Shown one piece after another: positions 14,542-22,338 of a DNA stretch of 26,903 nt. The DNA is from an uncultured Collinsella sp. (GTDB lineage Bacteria > Actinomycetota > Coriobacteriia > Coriobacteriales > Coriobacteriaceae). The stretch covers positions 1-26,903 of the forward strand of contig CABUCA010000023.1 in the NCBI GenBank assembly GCA_902489965.1, in the 5' to 3' direction. Under the pieces are notes generated by a model. That model saw only the letters and a program-made list of their open reading frames with translations. It searched no databases and was not told where the DNA came from. Positions within the stretch are counted from its first letter, which is position 1, and the number at the start of each line of letters is the position of its first letter. The position numbers were made by a program, and so were the translations under genes.

Positions 14542-14563
14542 TTCAGTTGTCGACGGGTATCCC

Positions 14564-14782
14564 CTATTCGATGCCCTCGAGAAGCTCTGACACCGTCATG
14601 CCGAGTGCGGGCGCGATCTTAAATAGAACCTTGAGCGTGAAATTTGCCGTCCCATCTTCGATTCGGTCGAGGTAGGGTCGGCTGATTCCTGTCGCCACAC
14701 AAAAATCAACCTTGGAGATACCAAGGTCCCTGCGTGTCTCTTCGACCCGCCTGCCAAGAATCTGTTTCGCACGTTCGTCCAT
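14564..14782 (-). CDS. XRE-family (Cro/C1-type) transcriptional repressor
   Basis: A 72-residue single-domain DNA-binding protein. LGRRVEETRRDLGISKVDFCVATGISRPYLDRIEDG is a complete helix-turn-helix of the HTH_3 family, and FTLKVLFKIAPALGMTVSELL is the usual following helices. There is no sensing or protease domain, so it resembles small phage-type or toxin-antitoxin repressors. It is divergent from the gene at 14859, with a 24-bp palindrome (14812-14835) between them that is a natural operator for both. No strong ribosome site is visible before ATG 14780-14782. Confidence 0.85.
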   Translation of the reverse strand: MDERAKQILGRRVEETRRDLGISKVDFCVATGISRPYLDRIEDGTANFTLKVLFKIAPALGMTVSELLEGIE

Positions 14783-14811
14783 GCAGCCGAGTTTGAAATG
14801 GAGCCGAACAT

Positions 14812-14835
14812 AAACGTAAACTATAGTTTACGTTT
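14812..14835. promoter_or_regulatory. 24-bp palindromic operator with embedded -10 elements
   Basis: AAACGTAAACTA (14812-14823) is directly followed by its reverse complement TAGTTTACGTTT (14824-14835). The centre contains TATAGT on both strands, so each divergent promoter's -10 can lie inside the palindrome. Binding of the XRE repressor would shut both genes. Confidence 0.8.
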
Positions 14836-14858
14836 TCCCGAATACACAGGAGTTTTCT

Positions 14859-15248
14859 ATGTCGGGTTCTTCGGTCCGCATGCACCGAGCCACGCTTCGC
14901 ACAAACAGCGCACCGCCCAAGCTCGTCGTCGTTGAAGCAGAATGCCTTTCGCCCGATGAGCGCACAGCATTTGCATTGCTATCAAGTCGCGTCGTCGCCG
15001 TTCTGGTCCCTTGCCCGGCGCAAGGTGAACTTGCCATTCAATGCCAAACGCACGGCTGCTCGCTCAATCAGGTTGCCGTAATCGCAACCAGCCAACGCGG
15101 CCTGCCGCTCCTTTTAGAAGCCGGTATCGCACTTGCCCTTCGCGGCGCCGGATACGAAAACGAGGCCGCCGCCGACATGGTCTTTAAACCACGATCGAGC
15201 GGCGGCCTCGCAGCAGCCATCGAATATGTGTGCAGACTCGTTGCCTAA
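14859..15248 (+). CDS. Small HAD-like protein lacking catalytic aspartates
   Basis: A 129-residue protein. The C-terminal half, VAVIATSQRGLPLLLEAGIALAL...AAADMVFKPRSSGGLAAAIEYVC, follows the pattern of KdsC/Cof-type HAD phosphatases (VAVIGDSxNDLPLLExAGxxxAM...ADxVT...GGxAxxxE). The motif IV Asp residues are replaced: ATSQRG stands where GDSxND is expected. The N-terminal LVVVEAECL matches the LVVFDxDGxL motif with Glu26-x-Glu28 in place of Asp-x-Asp. It is therefore probably a pseudoenzyme with a binding or regulatory role. ATG 14859 follows CAGGAG. It is controlled with the divergent XRE gene. HAD ancestry is inferred from pattern only. Confidence 0.55.
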   Translation: MSGSSVRMHRATLRTNSAPPKLVVVEAECLSPDERTAFALLSSRVVAVLVPCPAQGELAIQCQTHGCSLNQVAVIATSQRGLPLLLEAGIALALRGAGYENEAAADMVFKPRSSGGLAAAIEYVCRLVA

Positions 15249-15257
15249 AAGGACAAG

Positions 15258-15641
15258 CTAGAAACCAAAGCCAAAGCCCGTTCCGGTAATCGCCGAGTAC
15301 ATAAAGTAAACGTTGATCACGTTGAGGAACACACCCGTGATGCAGCCGTTGCGCAGGTAGCGCTCGCACACGATGCGCGCCATGGCGGCGGAGTCATCAT
15401 TGTTTTTAGCCTGGCGTCCCGCCGTAAAGTACGTCGCCACGCTCAGCAGTAGGTTGAGCACCGGCAGTGCCAGCAGCTCGTAGCTCTTACCCCAGCGCGT
15501 CACCTCGCCGGCTGCGTTAAACTTCGTTGCCACCTCGGGGCCAATGTTGGGGATAACAAACGCTGCAACCACCAGCGGAATCACCGCAAGTACGAGCAGC
15601 GCAATACCCATGTAGCCAGCTTTTTTGCCATATTTAAACAT
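15258..15641 (-). CDS. DUF1648 / SdpI-like small membrane protein
   Basis: A 127-residue membrane protein. The first helix is YMGIALLVLAVIPLVVAAFV (10-29). The extracytosolic loop NIGPEVATKFNAAGEVTRWG is the DUF1648 motif (P..ha.KFN..GE..rWG, 31-51). Further helices span about 54-73 and 98-120. DUF1648 occurs in SdpI-type immunity proteins and in unrelated small integral membrane proteins. The Gly-Phe-rich end (GTGFGFGF) is odd. It begins 11 bases after the ychF stop, so it is probably cotranscribed with ychF. Confidence 0.75.
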   Translation of the reverse strand: MFKYGKKAGYMGIALLVLAVIPLVVAAFVIPNIGPEVATKFNAAGEVTRWGKSYELLALPVLNLLLSVATYFTAGRQAKNNDDSAAMARIVCERYLRNGCITGVFLNVINVYFMYSAITGTGFGFGF

Positions 15642-15652
15642 GCGCGTCGTCC

Positions 15653-16729
15653 TTACACATTAAAGCGGAAGTGCACGACGTCGCCATCGGCCATAACATA
15701 GTCCTTGCCCTCAATACGCAGTTTGCCGGCGGCCTTGGCGCCCTGCTCACCGCCGAGCTCGATGTAGTCGTCATAGCCAATGACCTCGGCCTTAATAAAG
15801 CCGCGCTCAAAATCGGTGTGGATGACGCCGGCGGCCTGCGGGGCGGTCGCGCCCTGACGAACCGTCCAGGCCTTGACCTCCATCTCGCCGGCCGTAAAGA
15901 ACGACTGCAGACCGAGCAGCTTATAGGCCGCCTGCGCGAGCACGTCCAGACCGGGCTGTTCCAGGCCCAGGCTCTCCAGGTAGTCGGCGGCGTCCTCGGG
16001 ATCGAGCTCGGAAAGCTCGGCCTCGATCTTGGCGCAGATAGGCAGCGGCTTGACGCCGTCGATGGGCGCCAGGTCGTCGTTGAGCATATCCTCGTCCACG
16101 TTGGCCACATACAGGATGGGCTTCATGGTGAGCAGGAACAGCCCCTTGGCGGCGGCACGCTCCTCGTCGGTCATCTCCATGGATGCGGCGCGCTTGCCCT
16201 CGTTGAGCCAGGCAAGCAGGCGCTTGGCGACCTCGAACTTGGGCATGAGCTCCTTGTCGCGCTTGGCCTCCTTCTCGAGCTTGGGCAGCTGCTTCTCGAG
16301 CGTGCCCATGTCGGCCAGGATGAGCTCGGTCATGATGGTGTCGGCATCGCCGGCGGGATCGACGAACTCGCCCGTGCGGCCCACCTCACGCATGACGTTG
16401 GGGTCCTTAAAGTAGCGCACGACCTCGCAGATGGCGTCGGTCTCGCGGATGTTTGCCAAGAACTGGTTGCCCAGGCCCTCGCCCTCGTTGGCACCCTTCA
16501 CCAGGCCAGCGATGTCGACAAACTCGACCGTAGCCGGCACAATGCGGCCGGGGTTAACGATGTCGGCGAGCTTTTGCAGGCGGCTATCGGGCACATCGAC
16601 GATACCCACGTTGGGGTCAATCGTGGCGAACGGGTAGTTGGCGGCAAGGCCGGTCTTTTTGGTAAGCGCGGTGAACAACGTCGACTTGCCCACGTTGGGC
16701 AGGCCCACGATACCGATGGAAAGGGACAC
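15653..16729 (-). CDS. ychF: Redox-regulated ribosome-binding ATPase YchF
   Basis: A 358-residue Obg-related ATPase (OLA1/YchF). G1 is GIVGLPNVGKST (6-17), then NYPFATIDPNVG, G3 VDIAGLVKGANEGEGLGNQFL and the altered G4 NVDE, which favours ATP over GTP. A coiled-coil middle and C-terminal TGS domain ending GKDYVMADGDVVHFRFNV complete it. The start is GTG 16727-16729: AAAGGAG lies five bases before it and the family begins SLSIGIVG. The in-frame ATG at 16765 would add 12 unusual residues. Confidence 0.97.
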   Translation of the reverse strand: MSLSIGIVGLPNVGKSTLFTALTKKTGLAANYPFATIDPNVGIVDVPDSRLQKLADIVNPGRIVPATVEFVDIAGLVKGANEGEGLGNQFLANIRETDAICEVVRYFKDPNVMREVGRTGEFVDPAGDADTIMTELILADMGTLEKQLPKLEKEAKRDKELMPKFEVAKRLLAWLNEGKRAASMEMTDEERAAAKGLFLLTMKPILYVANVDEDMLNDDLAPIDGVKPLPICAKIEAELSELDPEDAADYLESLGLEQPGLDVLAQAAYKLLGLQSFFTAGEMEVKAWTVRQGATAPQAAGVIHTDFERGFIKAEVIGYDDYIELGGEQGAKAAGKLRIEGKDYVMADGDVVHFRFNV

Positions 16730-16772
16730 GACAGCTCCTTTTGGTACAGGTACTTCAAACTTCATAAGTATA

Positions 16773-16816
16773 GCGCCGCCGCAGCATCCGGGCGAATCCG
16801 GACACCGCGGCGGCGC
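16773..16816 (-). terminator. Strong GC stem after the ferredoxin gene
   Basis: GCGCCGCCGC (16773-16782) pairs with GCGGCGGCGC (16807-16816), with an inner TCCGG/CCGGA hairpin. No T-run follows on the minus strand. It separates the Fe-S protein gene from ychF and probably ends the upstream transcript or protects its 3' end. Confidence 0.55.
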
Positions 16817-16843
16817 AAATGAAGCAAAGATTGGGGTCGCTGG

Positions 16844-18097
16844 CTAGTCCGCGAGCTTCTCCACCTGATCGAGCATCTTGTCGAGCTTGGCCTTTGCTTC
16901 GGCCTTGACCTTCTCAGCTTCTTCGTGAGCCTTCGCCTTCTGGGCGGCCTTTTCCTCGGCCTCGGGGTCGACGACGACCAGATTGGACGCATCGTGTTCG
17001 ACCAACTTAAGTGCATGTTCGGGACAAACCTTGACACAGGCGCCGCAGCCTAAACAATACGTGGACTCCAACGCAAAGCGACCACTTCCCACCAGGTCAC
17101 AAGCAGATGTGGGGCACGCGTTGACGCACTCGCCGCACGACGTGCACTTGTCAAAATCGCACTCCGGCGTGCTCACCTGCATGTTCTGGGCAAGCTCGGG
17201 GTGGTTTTGCAGCGTCGAGAGCACCAGCTGCCGCCCGTGCGTGAGCGAACGGCGACGCTTGGTCGTCGTGGTGCCGCACATGGTGTTGAGCGTGCGCTCC
17301 AGCTGGGTAATCTGATGTCGATGGGCCTTGAGCTTTTGCGTCACCGAGGCCAGCGCCGCCGTCGCCGGGTTGAGCTTGGTCACCGTCAGGCCCGTGGTGC
17401 GGGCGATCTTTTCCATGTACTCCTTGCGCTCGTACTCGCGAAGCTTATGGCACTTGAGGCTCTTGGGGTCGACTTCCAGACCCATACCCGTGCCAGACCA
17501 CTCCTCGGCCTTCGCAATCGCCTCGCCCAGAATGTCCTCACCGCCGATGTTGCGGCATTTATCGCACACGCCCAACGGCAGGTACACGCTCACGTTGGGA
17601 TAGTCCGCCAGTACCGAGAACCAAGTCTCGGCCGTAATATCGCCCACGCAGGCAACGACGACCTCGTTTTCGCGCGGCATGCGTTTGAGGGCACGCGTGC
17701 AGGTGACGTAGGCGGTCTCGTGGCTCGTAGCAGCAGAGACGATATCGTCATACAGGTTTTTAGGCGCCAGGCGCGGCGAGATGATCGCCTCGGTCGGACA
17801 GGCAGCGGCGCACAGGCCGCACTTGCGACAGGAGTCGAGGATCTCGATGGAGTCTTCCTCGACCTCGATAGCGTTGACCGGGCACACGTCCATGCACGCG
17901 GTGCAGCCGCTCTTTTCGTTTTTGCAGGTCAGGCACGGAATGGTGTTGCCGCGCGGGCGCTCCTTGTAGTCAGCAGGATTCCATTGAGGCGCCGACGGAT
18001 CGAGTGCATCGGTCACACCGCCAAGCGGGTTTTTAAGAAAGTCGAAACCCTTGCTGATCTCGATAATGTCATCAAACAGATCGTGTTCCTGCGCCAT
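16844..18097 (-). CDS. Multi-cluster 4Fe-4S ferredoxin-like protein
   Basis: A 417-residue cytosolic electron carrier. There are four ferredoxin-type 4Fe-4S motifs in two pairs: CLTC...CTACMDVCP (55-73) and CRKCGLCAAACP (90-101), then CTSCGECVNACP (318-329) and CLGCGACVKVCP (348-359). The middle contains additional cysteines (VTCTR, VACVGD, CDKC, Cys216, Cys274) that could bind another cluster. The C-terminus after 376 is a Lys/Glu/Ala-rich predicted coiled coil. ATG 18095-18097 follows GGGAGGGG; the frame extends upstream without homology. Redox partners are unknown. The neighbouring dehydrogenases use NAD, so a direct link is not shown. Confidence 0.85.
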   Translation of the reverse strand: MAQEHDLFDDIIEISKGFDFLKNPLGGVTDALDPSAPQWNPADYKERPRGNTIPCLTCKNEKSGCTACMDVCPVNAIEVEEDSIEILDSCRKCGLCAAACPTEAIISPRLAPKNLYDDIVSAATSHETAYVTCTRALKRMPRENEVVVACVGDITAETWFSVLADYPNVSVYLPLGVCDKCRNIGGEDILGEAIAKAEEWSGTGMGLEVDPKSLKCHKLREYERKEYMEKIARTTGLTVTKLNPATAALASVTQKLKAHRHQITQLERTLNTMCGTTTTKRRRSLTHGRQLVLSTLQNHPELAQNMQVSTPECDFDKCTSCGECVNACPTSACDLVGSGRFALESTYCLGCGACVKVCPEHALKLVEHDASNLVVVDPEAEEKAAQKAKAHEEAEKVKAEAKAKLDKMLDQVEKLAD

Positions 18098-18248
18098 GCG
18101 CGGCCCCTCCCTGAGCAGTGCAAACAAGCAAGAGATAATGATACGCCATCGGCCCACGCCTCGGGCAAATTACACGCGGAGCATCTTTGCGGCAAATAGC
18201 CCATGGCCTATCGCCGTCTCGATTGCACAAGATCAATCAAGCGCCAAA

Positions 18249-19316
18249 CTATGCCTCGCGCATGAGCTCGGCGAGCTTTTGCCTGGTTACCTTTGTCTGC
18301 TCGTTGGCCATATTGCGTTCGTTTCTAAAGGCCGCATCTGCAACGCTCATCAGGTCGGCATCGGAAATCTCGTCAAGGCCCAGTTCCTCGAGCGTCGTCG
18401 GCAGACCGACGCGCTGGCAAAACTCGAGCACCTGATCAAGCTCGGGCGCACACTCCAGGCGCAGCTGCACCACCAGACCAAATGCCACGGCCTCACCATG
18501 CATGGCCTTGCACTCGGGCAGAATCGTCAGGCCGTTGGCGATGGCATGGGCAAGCGCTAGGCCACCGCTCTCAAAGCCAACACCCGAGAGCAGAATATTG
18601 CACTCGATCAGGCGCTCAACCGCCGGCGATATACGGCCCTTTTTGAGATCGCGCTTGGCAGCGACGCCGCACTCCATAAGCGTGTCATAGCAGGCACGAG
18701 CCGCAACCAAGGCCAAGTGTCCCGGCGCGCCACCGTGTTCGTTGGTGCCGTGCGCCGCGGCGCACGAACGCGCCTCGAAGTACGTTGCCAGCGCATCGCC
18801 CATACCAGCGACCGTCATACGCAGCGGGGCTGCCGCGAGCACGTTGGTATCGACCACAACTAGGTCTGGATTCTTCTCGAGCATCAGGTAGCGGTCGAAC
18901 GACCCATCCTCGTGATACAACACCGAAATCGCGCTGCACGGACCGTCCATCGAAGCCGCCGTGGGGCATACGCACAACGGCAACTCGGCATAAAACGCAA
19001 CGGCCTTGGCGATATCGAGCATCTTGCCGCCGCCAATACCCACCACCATGTCGCAATACTCGGCCTGGGCTTCCTTAGCCATTTCGACAACGGCCTCTTC
19101 CGTACACGGACCGTCATAAATCTTAAAGAACGGCTCGCTTAGATCTTCGTCCAGAAATCCATCGACGATCTGCCTGCACAGCCGATCCTCGGTGCCCCGG
19201 TCAAACAAGACATAGGCAGCGCAGCCCAACCATGACAAATACCTGCCCTGACGCGAAAGCTCACCCGGCCCCTGAACATACCGGCCGGGACCGCCATATA
19301 CCATGGGAAGTGCCAT
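18249..19316 (-). CDS. Iron/zinc-containing alcohol dehydrogenase, glycerol dehydrogenase paralogue
   Basis: A 355-residue family-III dehydrogenase. VVGIGGGKMLDIAKAVAF (91-108) binds NAD. Metal ligands by position are Asp174 (GMGDALATYFEA), His257 (LAHAIANGL) and His273 (MHGEAVAFG), as in GldA. It resembles its neighbour at 19431-20531 throughout, so the pair looks like an old tandem duplication. The start at 19314-19316 (MALPMVYGGPGRYVQGPGE) matches the family; an ATG at 19340 adds eight extra residues. The substrate may be glycerol or another vicinal diol or hydroxyketone. A hairpin and a terminator separate it from gldA. Confidence 0.8.
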   Translation of the reverse strand: MALPMVYGGPGRYVQGPGELSRQGRYLSWLGCAAYVLFDRGTEDRLCRQIVDGFLDEDLSEPFFKIYDGPCTEEAVVEMAKEAQAEYCDMVVGIGGGKMLDIAKAVAFYAELPLCVCPTAASMDGPCSAISVLYHEDGSFDRYLMLEKNPDLVVVDTNVLAAAPLRMTVAGMGDALATYFEARSCAAAHGTNEHGGAPGHLALVAARACYDTLMECGVAAKRDLKKGRISPAVERLIECNILLSGVGFESGGLALAHAIANGLTILPECKAMHGEAVAFGLVVQLRLECAPELDQVLEFCQRVGLPTTLEELGLDEISDADLMSVADAAFRNERNMANEQTKVTRQKLAELMREA

Positions 19317-19347
19317 ACGAGAATCCGCCCCTTCATTCACTCAACAT

Positions 19348-19378
19348 TGGTGCAAAGCAACCTGACCCCTTTGCACCA
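19348..19378 (-). repeat. REP-like hairpin, copy 1
   Basis: TGGTGCAAAG (19348-19357) pairs with CTTTGCACCA (19369-19378). On the minus strand the 11-nt loop is GGGTCAGGTTG. The copy at 26688-26722 has the same CAAAG stem base and a loop GGGACAGGTAC of the same length. Confidence 0.65.
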
Positions 19379-19382
19379 TAGC

Positions 19383-19418
19383 AAAAAGGGGCAAAGCCAT
19401 CTGCTGGCTTTGCCCCTT
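19383..19418 (-). terminator. Rho-independent terminator of gldA
   Basis: 14-bp arms AAGGGGCAAAGCCA (19386-19399) and TGGCTTTGCCCCTT (19405-19418), 5-nt loop. On the minus strand the stem ends in a run of five Ts. It lies 13 bases after the gldA stop. Confidence 0.9.
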
Positions 19419-19430
19419 CCTTAGCTTGAT

Positions 19431-20531
19431 TTACTCATCCATGAGGTAGTAGTGGCCCAGCGCGTCGGCACCCAGGATGGCGTTTGCGACCATCTCGGGC
19501 GTCACCTCAAAGGGCATGTTGCACATGGTGTCCTCGGGCGCGCACGCGGCCTCGGCAACGACCATGGCCTTCTCGCGCGTAACCTCGGCAACGCCCAGCT
19601 CCTTCATCGTGACCGGCAGGCCCAGCTCAATGCAGAAGCCCAAGACTTCCTCAAGCTTCTCAGTCGGAGCATCCTCGAGTACCAGCTGGACGATGGTGCC
19701 AAAGGCGACCTTCTCGCCGTGATACATGCCGTGGCACTCGGGCAGCATCGTCAGGCCATTGTGGATGGCATGAGCAGCAGCAAGGCCCGAGCTCTCAAAG
19801 CCAATGCCCGAAAGCAGCGTATTGGCCTCGATGATATGCTCGACGGCAGGCGTGAGCGCACCCTTCTCCAGCGCGACCTTGGCCTTGACGCCATCGGCCA
19901 TAAGCGTCTCGTAGCAGAGCTTGGCGAGCGCCAGGCCGGCCATTCCGCCTTTGCCGCCGGCACAAGTACCACCGTCGGCATCATGCGTCGCCTGGGCCTC
20001 AAAGTAGGTTGCGAGCGCATCGCCCATACCGGAAACCGTCAGGCGCACCGGGCTCGCCGCGATAACCGTCGTATCCATCAAGACAATGTTGGGGTTTGCC
20101 TTAAGGAAGAGGTACTTGTCGAACTGGCCGTCATCGGCATAAAGCACCGAAAGCGCCGAGCACGGGGCGTCGGTCGAAGCAATGGTGGGGCAAATGATAA
20201 CCGGGGATTCCAGGTAATAGGCAACGGCCTTCGCGGTGTCGAGAATCTTGCCGCCACCGACGCCGACGATGATGTCGCAACCGTTGTCACGGGCGAGCGC
20301 AACCAGGCGATCGACCTCGCCCTTGGAGCACTCGCCGTTAAAGTCCTCAAACAGCAGCTCGGCCTTAGCCTTGGCAAAGCCGCCCTCGATCTTGGCACCG
20401 ACGCGCTTCTTGCCCGAAGGCGTCACGATGACGAGGGCCTTAGCGCCGAGCGGCTCAACGTAAGAGCCGAGCTTGGCGAGCTCGTCCGGACCCTGGATGT
20501 ACTTGCTGGGGCTATTGAAAATTGCAGCCAT
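19431..20531 (-). CDS. gldA: Glycerol dehydrogenase
   Basis: A 366-residue NAD-dependent family-III (metal-containing) dehydrogenase that interconverts glycerol and dihydroxyacetone. It opens AAIFNSPSKYIQGPDEL, the usual GldA start. IIVGVGGGKILDTAKAVAYY (87-106) binds NAD. Metal ligands are Asp171, His254 (AAHAIHNGL) and His271 (MYHGEKVAFG), the same numbers as in well-known GldA enzymes. Length is normal. ATG 20529-20531 has a GAATGGGAT ribosome site. The gene starts only 21 bases after the T-run of the terminator that ends the upstream alcohol dehydrogenase gene, so its own promoter must overlap that terminator, or it relies on readthrough. Confidence 0.92.
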   Translation of the reverse strand: MAAIFNSPSKYIQGPDELAKLGSYVEPLGAKALVIVTPSGKKRVGAKIEGGFAKAKAELLFEDFNGECSKGEVDRLVALARDNGCDIIVGVGGGKILDTAKAVAYYLESPVIICPTIASTDAPCSALSVLYADDGQFDKYLFLKANPNIVLMDTTVIAASPVRLTVSGMGDALATYFEAQATHDADGGTCAGGKGGMAGLALAKLCYETLMADGVKAKVALEKGALTPAVEHIIEANTLLSGIGFESSGLAAAHAIHNGLTMLPECHGMYHGEKVAFGTIVQLVLEDAPTEKLEEVLGFCIELGLPVTMKELGVAEVTREKAMVVAEAACAPEDTMCNMPFEVTPEMVANAILGADALGHYYLMDE

Positions 20532-20551
20532 AACTATCCCATTCTCTAAAA

Positions 20552-20592
20552 GAAAAAAGAAAGGGGCTCCGTACGGATACGTGCGGAGCCCC
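20552..20592 (-). terminator. Terminator of the alcohol dehydrogenase gene, in the gldA leader
   Basis: GGGGCTCCG (20563-20571) pairs with CGGAGCCCC (20584-20592), extended by TACG/CGTG. On the minus strand TTTCTTTTTTCTTTT follows. It is placed just before the gldA ribosome site. Confidence 0.9.
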
Positions 20593-20614
20593 TCGTTACG
20601 ATAACAAGAGTCGA

Positions 20615-21838
20615 TTAGAAATCGATGTCGGTGTCGTAGTAGCAGGCCTTGAGAATCTTCTCGAAGTCGGCAGCCTTGGTCTCACGCGGGTTCTCCGGCG
20701 TGCAGGCGTCCTGCTCGGCGTTCGCGGCGATCTCGGGCAGCTTGGCGAGGAACTCCTCCTCGGAAACCATCTGCGGGTTCTCGGCGTCGACCTTCACGCC
20801 ACCATTCGCGTAATCCTTGATGGACTGCGGAATGTTGAGCTGGTCGTTGAGGTCGCGGATCTTCTGGACGAGCGCAGCGATGAGCTCCTCGTTGGTCTCG
20901 CCGGGAAGGTGCAGGATCTCCTTGGCCACGTAAGCATAACGCTCGGCAGCACGCGGGTCCTTGGAGTTCCACTGGATGACCTTGCCCAGGTACATGGCGT
21001 TAGCAGCACCGTGGATGATGTGACCGTTCTCGAAGGCAGCACCGGTCTTGTGAGCCATGGAGTGAACGATGCCGAGCAGGCCCGAGGAGAAGGCGATACC
21101 GGCGATGCACTGAGCCTCGTGCATGTGCTGACGGGCCTCATGGTCGCCAGCATAGGACTTGGGCAGCCACTCGACGATCTCGCGGATGCCGTGCAGAGCG
21201 TTGGCGTCGGTGAACATAGAGGCGCAGGTGGAAACGTAGGCCTCCATGCAGTGGGTCAGAGCGTCCATGCCGGTATGAGCGCACAGCTTGGCGGGCATGG
21301 TGTAGGTGAGCTCGGGGTCGACGATGGCGACATCAGGAGTGATGTTGAAGTCGGCCAGCGGGTACTTGATGCCCTTGGCGTAGTCGGTGATGACGGAGAA
21401 GGCAGTGACCTCGGTAGCGGTGCCGGAGGTAGAGGAGATGGCGCAGAAATGAGCCTTCTGACGCAGCTCGGGGAAGCTGAACGGCTGGATGATGTTATCG
21501 AAGGACTCCTCGGGATACTCGTAGAAGACCCACATGGCCTTAGCGGCATCGATGGGCGAGCCGCCGCCGATGGCGATAATCCAGTCGGGCTCGAACTCGC
21601 GCATGGCCTCGGCGCCCTTCATGACCGTCTCGATGGACGGGTCGGACTCGACGCCCTCGAACAGCTTGACCTCGAAACCGCCTTCCTTAAGGTCGGCCTC
21701 AACGTCCTGCAGGAACCCGCCGCGGCGCATAGAGCTGCCGCCAGAAACGATGATGGCCTTCTTGCCCTTGAGGTTCTTCACCTCGTGGCGAGCGCCCTCA
21801 CCAAAGTACAGATCGCGAGGATTGGTAAAACGTCCCAT
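20615..21838 (-). CDS. Iron-containing alcohol dehydrogenase
   Basis: A 407-residue group-III alcohol dehydrogenase likely to reduce an aldehyde to its alcohol with NAD(P)H in fermentation. The family opening is RFTNPRDLYFGEGA. IIAIGGGSPIDAAKAMW (87-103) binds the cofactor, and the conserved ISSTSGTATEVTAFSVIT (134-151) follows. Iron ligands by position are Asp192 and His196 (GMDALTHCMEAY), His263 (SMAHKTG) and His276 (IIHGAANA). It is close to the ADH half of AdhE and to butanol and 1,3-propanediol dehydrogenases; the exact substrate is not readable. ATG 21836-21838 follows AGGAGG; an extension to 21889 is unsupported. A leader hairpin lies at 21880-21904. Confidence 0.9.
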   Translation of the reverse strand: MGRFTNPRDLYFGEGARHEVKNLKGKKAIIVSGGSSMRRGGFLQDVEADLKEGGFEVKLFEGVESDPSIETVMKGAEAMREFEPDWIIAIGGGSPIDAAKAMWVFYEYPEESFDNIIQPFSFPELRQKAHFCAISSTSGTATEVTAFSVITDYAKGIKYPLADFNITPDVAIVDPELTYTMPAKLCAHTGMDALTHCMEAYVSTCASMFTDANALHGIREIVEWLPKSYAGDHEARQHMHEAQCIAGIAFSSGLLGIVHSMAHKTGAAFENGHIIHGAANAMYLGKVIQWNSKDPRAAERYAYVAKEILHLPGETNEELIAALVQKIRDLNDQLNIPQSIKDYANGGVKVDAENPQMVSEEEFLAKLPEIAANAEQDACTPENPRETKAADFEKILKACYYDTDIDF

Positions 21839-22338
21839 ACTGTGCCTCCTAAACAAGCCCCTCTTAGACTTGCGTATATAACGGAGCACCCGATTGGCTC
21901 CGTTAGGACCGTTTTGCGCGTTGCCGGCGATGACAATGCGCGATGTCTGAACGTCTCAACGCTCAGATAAACACTATTTTACCGTTCTGGTTGGTCAGTT
22001 ATTCACCTAAAGCCGATAATGATGAAACGTTTTTTCTATCCCTGAAGACCCTTGTGGGGCATTCATACTCCCAAGCTGGGCAAACGTTTTATCAGGGTTG
22101 ACTACATATCCCGGGCAGGGCTGTGCCCCTCAAAAATGTGCCCCGTTCGCCGTCAAAAATCGACCGTTTACGGCACTGTGATACCACTCGGTCGTCCAAG
22201 GTGCCGACATTTGTGCGACATCCGTCTTCGTGGTGCAAAGGTGCAAGTCCAAGTGCGGCACCCCCGGTGTGCCACATGCGGGTAAACTAGAACTTTATAT
22301 AGAGATATTTGAACCCTAACCGCAGCAAAGGAGGCCCC
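21839..22338. other. Intergenic stretch between divergent adh and TPR-like genes
   Basis: No gene seen in 500 bp. AACGGAGC (21880-21887) and GCTCCGTT (21897-21904) form a hairpin in the alcohol dehydrogenase leader. No Rex-type operator (TTGTGA-N6-TCACAA) is visible. Near the other end TATATA at 22295-22300 could be a -10 for the plus-strand operon, but no good -35 accompanies it. GGTGCAA occurs twice in tandem at 22232-22247. Confidence 0.5.

Noticed and set aside
22253..22275. Hairpin in the gap before the TPR-like genes
   Set aside because: Only five base pairs hold up on checking; not stronger than chance in GC-rich DNA.
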